A DNA stretch of 8,682 bases from Acidobacteria bacterium CG_4_9_14_3_um_filter_49_7 (GTDB lineage: Bacteria > Acidobacteriota > Holophagae > Thermotomaculales > Thermotomaculaceae): the NCBI GenBank assembly GCA_002789615.1, contig PFTO01000087.1, forward strand, positions 21,474-30,155. The letters are read 5' to 3'. A program made the position numbers and the translations under genes. Positions within the stretch are counted from its first letter, which is position 1; each line of letters begins with the position of its first letter. A model generated the notes under the pieces. It made no database searches, was not told the DNA's origin, and saw nothing but the letters and a program-made list of their open reading frames with translations. Positions 5,743 to 8,682 of the stretch are shown piece after piece.

Positions 5743-6464
5743 TAAAGTCTCTGGTCATTCTGGGCGTGATGATTACGTTGACTGTCCCCTGCAGCGGTGA
5801 GATTTACACCTATCGGGACAAGAACGGTCACCTGGTCCTCACCGACGCCCCTCAGGGCAACCGTCGCGTAAGGAAGGCACGGCACACGAGTAAAGGAAAG
5901 AAACGGACAAAAACAACCAGGAACCACCATGGGCCCCTTGTTTCCAAGGATCACGAAATCAACCGTCTTGTGGAAAAATACGCCGTCATTTACGACCTTG
6001 ATCAAAGATTACTCCATGCGGTTATCCGTGCCGAATCGGATTACGACCAGAATGCCGTTTCCGGTAAGGGCGCAATGGGACTGATGCAATTGATGCCTGA
6101 AACCGGAAAAGAGTATGGTGTTGAGGATTTTTTCAACCCGGAAGAAAATATTGGTGCCGGCGCAAAGCACCTCAAAGCCCTGCTGGATCAATATTTCGGC
6201 GACACAAAAATGGCCCTGGCCGCTTACAATGCCGGCACAACGGCAGTGGACCGGTACAACGGCGTCCCCCCTTTTCAGGAAACAGAACACTATGTTTCCA
6301 AAATCCTGACTATGGTTAATGGTGAGGAGGACAACAGTAGTTCGGGCAGGGCTGCCCGGCCAAAGCAGACCACAATTTATCGCTATACAGATGCAAACGG
6401 ACGTGTTTGCCTGACCAATATTTTTCCCGGAAATGTCTCTGGCGTTGAGGTCGTTAAGAGGTGA
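5739..6464 (+). CDS. Periplasmic lytic transglycosylase (SLT family) with two DUF4124-like motifs
   Basis: This 241-residue exported peptidoglycan lytic transglycosylase should cleave MurNAc-GlcNAc bonds to form 1,6-anhydro-MurNAc ends. Residues 1-20 form a signal peptide ending PCSG before EIY. A DUF4124-like motif lies at 22-41 (Ile, Tyr-x-Tyr, Asp, Asn-Gly, Leu-Thr) and a Lys/Arg-rich linker at about 42-62. The SLT domain (about 74-195) has catalytic Glu99 in AVIRAESDYD, GLMQLMP at 114-120, NPEENI at 133-138 and AYNAG at 162-166. A second motif similar to the first lies at 213-232, ten of twenty positions identical. The ATG overlaps the alaS stop as ATGA, with GAGG four bases upstream inside alaS, so translation is probably coupled. 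The small size and lack of LysM repeats suggest a housekeeping or secretion-associated enzyme. The specific role is unknown. Confidence 0.93.
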   Translation: MIKSLVILGVMITLTVPCSGEIYTYRDKNGHLVLTDAPQGNRRVRKARHTSKGKKRTKTTRNHHGPLVSKDHEINRLVEKYAVIYDLDQRLLHAVIRAESDYDQNAVSGKGAMGLMQLMPETGKEYGVEDFFNPEENIGAGAKHLKALLDQYFGDTKMALAAYNAGTTAVDRYNGVPPFQETEHYVSKILTMVNGEEDNSSSGRAARPKQTTIYRYTDANGRVCLTNIFPGNVSGVEVVKR

Positions 6465-7240
6465 AACCGGCACCTGTTGCACTTTCAGTCGGCCCGTTTC
6501 GGCTGGACGGGGGTGCCATGTTCAGTGTCGTTCCCCGTACCTTCTGGGAAAAACTCTACAAGGTGGAAGAAGACAATAGGATTGTGCTGGGCCTCAATCC
6601 TGTGCTGATCCAGGACAAAAAACGCATCATCCTAGTGGACGCCGGTGCTCCTGAATCGGGGGAAAAACTGCTGAACCACCTTTCGAAACGGGGCATTAGA
6701 CCTGCTGCCGTTACCGACCTTGTGTTTACCCACCTTCACTACGACCATTGCGGTGGTGCCTTTCCAATTTTTGATAATGGGTCCGTCATCCCGCTCTTCC
6801 CCGATGCGGCGGTTCATGTTGCCCGGAAGGAACTGGAAGATGCCTTAAACCCCGATGAACGAACCCGCCACTTTTACAGAACGGAAATCGCCTCCTACAT
6901 CTCAAGAACCGGCAGGGCATCTTTGATTGATCAGCTATTACAACTTACAGATGACGTGGAAATTGTGCCCGCTCCGGGACACACAATGGGGCATCTGGCG
7001 GTATGGGTGTTCCGGGATCGCCAATACCTGATCCCTGGTGACCTGATTCCCACACGTCACCACCTGAACATCCACTACATGACCAGTTTTGATGAAAATA
7101 CCCGTCTGAATATTCAGACCAAGAAGGAACTGCTGGCCCGGGCCGCGAACCGTCCCACCGTCGTTTTTTTCTATCATGAGCCCTCATCGCCTGCCGGGGA
7201 GATTATCCAGGACGGGAATCGCTTTCACATCAGAAATTGA
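6461..7240 (+). CDS. Metallo-beta-lactamase-fold hydrolase
   Basis: This 259-residue, probably cytoplasmic metal-dependent hydrolase has a complete dinuclear zinc site: HLHYDH (His91, His93, Asp95, His96), PGHTMGH (His174), GD at 193-194 (Asp194) and His239 in FFYHE. The N-terminal LDGGAMFSVVP (15-25) and NPVLI lead into the LVDAG strand at 58-62. This pattern belongs to a broad bacterial subgroup of COG0491 that includes YtnP-like putative lactonases, but the substrate here is unknown. Glyoxalase II, lactonase or another ester hydrolysis are all possible. Translation probably starts at the GTG at 6461, which overlaps the transglycosylase stop as GTGA. The next in-frame Met lies at residue 20, inside the conserved segment, so it is unlikely to be the start. 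No signal peptide is present. It is the last gene of the alaS operon. Confidence 0.9.
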   Translation: MKPAPVALSVGPFRLDGGAMFSVVPRTFWEKLYKVEEDNRIVLGLNPVLIQDKKRIILVDAGAPESGEKLLNHLSKRGIRPAAVTDLVFTHLHYDHCGGAFPIFDNGSVIPLFPDAAVHVARKELEDALNPDERTRHFYRTEIASYISRTGRASLIDQLLQLTDDVEIVPAPGHTMGHLAVWVFRDRQYLIPGDLIPTRHHLNIHYMTSFDENTRLNIQTKKELLARAANRPTVVFFYHEPSSPAGEIIQDGNRFHIRN

Positions 7241-7283
7241 ATTCCAGCTTTTCACAGATCCTCCGTCAACTTTTCTGAGTACG

Positions 7284-7311
7284 AAAAAAGGCCACCTGTG
7301 CAGGCGGCCTT
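7284..7311 (-). terminator. Intrinsic terminator after the cytochrome gene
   Basis: On the - strand AAGGCC pairs with GGCCTT (7306-7311 and 7288-7293), extended inside by CCTG/CAGG with one mismatch, and followed immediately by a run of six T (7284-7289). It lies about 30 bases past the cytochrome stop. On the + strand the hairpin has no T-tract, so it should serve the cytochrome gene and not the MBL gene. Confidence 0.85.
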
Positions 7312-7339
7312 ACAGCATTCATGTCAACCGGTAATAAGA

Positions 7340-8682
7340 TCAGTCTATTTTGCCCTTTTCTTTCAGTTCATCGTACCAGTCTGCCCTTTGTTCCTTGATT
7401 TCTTCGACGGGCATCTTCCCATCCACAACGGTCAGATCCAGCGGGTAAACGTCCGGATTCAGAATTACGAAGAAGAAATGCCAGAAGAAAATAGCCATGG
7501 TTGCCAGAATTGCCTCGTAAAAATGGACAGTTTCCGCTACCTTGATCGACCAGGTTGGGAGAAATTTAAGTGACTCAATGGGAAACCAGAGAATCATTCC
7601 GGTAAGAGCCATGACCGCTGTTCCCCAGAGCAGAGCCAGATATTCCATTTTTTCCGCGTATGTTGTCTTCCCGTAACGCGGTCTCTTATCTGTCCGTAGA
7701 AACACGTATTTCATGTTGTCCTTGAAATCCCGGATATCCTTGAGTCGCGGCAGCATGGCCGTGAAGACGCCACGATCCGCATTGCCCTTTGCGATGCGAA
7801 AGAAATGAACCGCGAAAACCAGAATCATGGTTACACCGGCGATCCGGTGAATCAGGCTTCTTGCTCCCTCGGAAAGCCAGAACGTCAGCATATGAAGCAC
7901 TGGGATGTCACTGAAGCGGAGAGAAAATCCCGTGACAACCAGCGTAAAGAAAGCCAGAAAATTGACTCCGTGAATGATCATCTGCCCCTTTGTTAACCGG
8001 GGGAACAATTTTTCCTCTTTACGTTCCCTGTATTTGCGAACAATACTTGACAAATAAATCAACACATTATGCACAAACATGCCGCCGATAACAAGCAGAA
8101 TCAACCAAATGTAGCTGATACGGACATAATAGTTGATAATATTGCCGCTTTTGAGGCTCGATTTATGGTCGTAGCTGAGGGCAAATTTTTCTGTCGCACC
8201 CTTCTTGTGGCATTGAGCGCAGGTACCGGCAACGTTGGCCGGATTGACGGAGGAGTTCGGGTTGATGGGTTTCAGGATATCATGGGTAGTGTGGCAATCC
8301 ACACATGTGGCGGCCTTGCTGCCCTTTCTGGCGTTGGCCATGGAATGATAGCTGTCACGGTAACTGGACCCGATAGAATTCACCAGGCCGTACCGCTGGA
8401 TAAGTCGCTGATCTTCATGGCAGGACAGACAGATCTGTTCGGAAACCCGGAGTTTGTTGGTAAAAGCATCCGGGCTGTCAGTTGGGAGAATCAGATGGGA
8501 GTTGTGGCAATCATTACAGGTAGGAGATTCGTCCCAGCCCCGCTGGACCGCTTTACCATGGACGGAATTGTCGTACTGCATCTCCACTTGCTCATGACAG
8601 CCCCCGCAGGTGTGGCTGAGATTAGTTTTGTATATGTTTGATTTTGGATCTATCAGACTACGAATGCCGTGGCTTCCATGAC
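7340..8682 (-). CDS. Multiheme cytochrome c fused to membrane cytochrome b (C-terminal part, cut by window edge)
   Basis: The frame is open to the right edge, giving 446 codons. A GTG at 8585-8587 is internal, because the frame upstream of it still encodes a heme motif. Numbering from the first full codon, CxxCH motifs lie at 25-29, 55-59, 84-88, 126-130 and 154-158. The first two edge codons read His-Gly after a partial codon ending GT, suggesting one more CxxCH cut by the edge. Spare histidines such as those in CHNSH and DSYHSM suit bis-histidine ligation. About five membrane helices follow at roughly 186-211, 235-253, 277-295, 346-366 and 386-407, with histidines at 204, 237, 278, 292, 386 and 401 that can bind b hemes. 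The C-terminal half looks like the formate-dehydrogenase-gamma/cytochrome b561 fold. The order resembles Geobacter CbcL, an inner-membrane quinol oxidase feeding periplasmic cytochromes. The role is therefore inferred as quinol to c-heme electron transfer. Confidence 0.9.
   Translation of the reverse strand, partial: HGSHGIRSLIDPKSNIYKTNLSHTCGGCHEQVEMQYDNSVHGKAVQRGWDESPTCNDCHNSHLILPTDSPDAFTNKLRVSEQICLSCHEDQRLIQRYGLVNSIGSSYRDSYHSMANARKGSKAATCVDCHTTHDILKPINPNSSVNPANVAGTCAQCHKKGATEKFALSYDHKSSLKSGNIINYYVRISYIWLILLVIGGMFVHNVLIYLSSIVRKYRERKEEKLFPRLTKGQMIIHGVNFLAFFTLVVTGFSLRFSDIPVLHMLTFWLSEGARSLIHRIAGVTMILVFAVHFFRIAKGNADRGVFTAMLPRLKDIRDFKDNMKYVFLRTDKRPRYGKTTYAEKMEYLALLWGTAVMALTGMILWFPIESLKFLPTWSIKVAETVHFYEAILATMAIFFWHFFFVILNPDVYPLDLTVVDGKMPVEEIKEQRADWYDELKEKGKID

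Noticed and set aside
5781..5800. Lipoprotein signal in the transglycosylase (Cys18 in TVPCSG)
   Set aside because: The residue before the cysteine is proline, which does not fit a lipobox. Ordinary signal-peptidase cleavage after CSG is more likely.
8585..8587. GTG as the start of the cytochrome gene
   Set aside because: The frame upstream of it still encodes a CGGCH heme motif and stays open to the window edge, so the true start is outside.
8069..8641. A 190-codon open frame on the + strand opposite the cytochrome
   Set aside because: The opposite strand encodes clear CxxCH motifs in frame. The + strand product has no recognisable domain.

Overview
The window reads as a stretch of ordinary bacterial chromosome, densely coding on both strands, with no phage, transposon, CRISPR or RNA-gene signal that I can see. 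The gene types suggest an anaerobic or facultative Gram-negative respirer, most likely a deltaproteobacterium in the broad sense (Desulfobacterota or Geobacter-like). The basis is a DUF4416 protein, an ElbB glyoxalase, a periplasmic lytic transglycosylase with DUF4124-type motifs, and a membrane fusion of multiheme cytochrome c with cytochrome b. This placement is inference from gene content only. Other phyla rich in multiheme cytochromes, such as Nitrospirota, are possible.

Layout from left to right. Bases 1-270 (-) hold the N-terminal 90 codons of elbB, cut by the window edge. A 213-bp divergent spacer with one plausible promoter on each strand leads to a small family-2 glycosyltransferase (484-1230, +). 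This converges on an extended-SDR sugar-nucleotide epimerase (1272-2231, -). Upstream of the epimerase is a 174-bp spacer carrying an 11-bp direct repeat 31 bp apart, then a DUF4416 gene (2406-2954, -). The DUF4416 gene diverges from alaS across a compact regulatory region. That region holds a shared TATTATA -10 box readable on both strands, two perfect short palindromes, and a purine-rich leader that could encode a nine-residue arginine-rich peptide.

A tight three-gene run follows on the + strand: alaS (3127-5742), a lytic transglycosylase (5739-6464) and a metallo-beta-lactamase-fold hydrolase (6461-7240). They are joined by 4-bp stop/start overlaps (ATGA and GTGA), so the three are probably one translationally coupled operon. 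On the - strand, entering from the right edge, is the C-terminal 446 codons of a cytochrome (7340-8682) with at least five CxxCH heme motifs followed by five membrane helices. It ends in a clear intrinsic terminator at 7284-7311.

Functionally the region mixes housekeeping (tRNA charging), envelope work (glycosyltransferase, sugar epimerase, peptidoglycan lysis), small-molecule hydrolysis or detoxification (MBL fold, ElbB) and respiration (cytochrome b/c fusion). I do not see a convincing new multigene system. The items most worth a second look are the architecture of the cytochrome, the transglycosylase bracketed by two DUF4124-like motifs, and the organisation of the DUF4416/alaS divergent promoter region.
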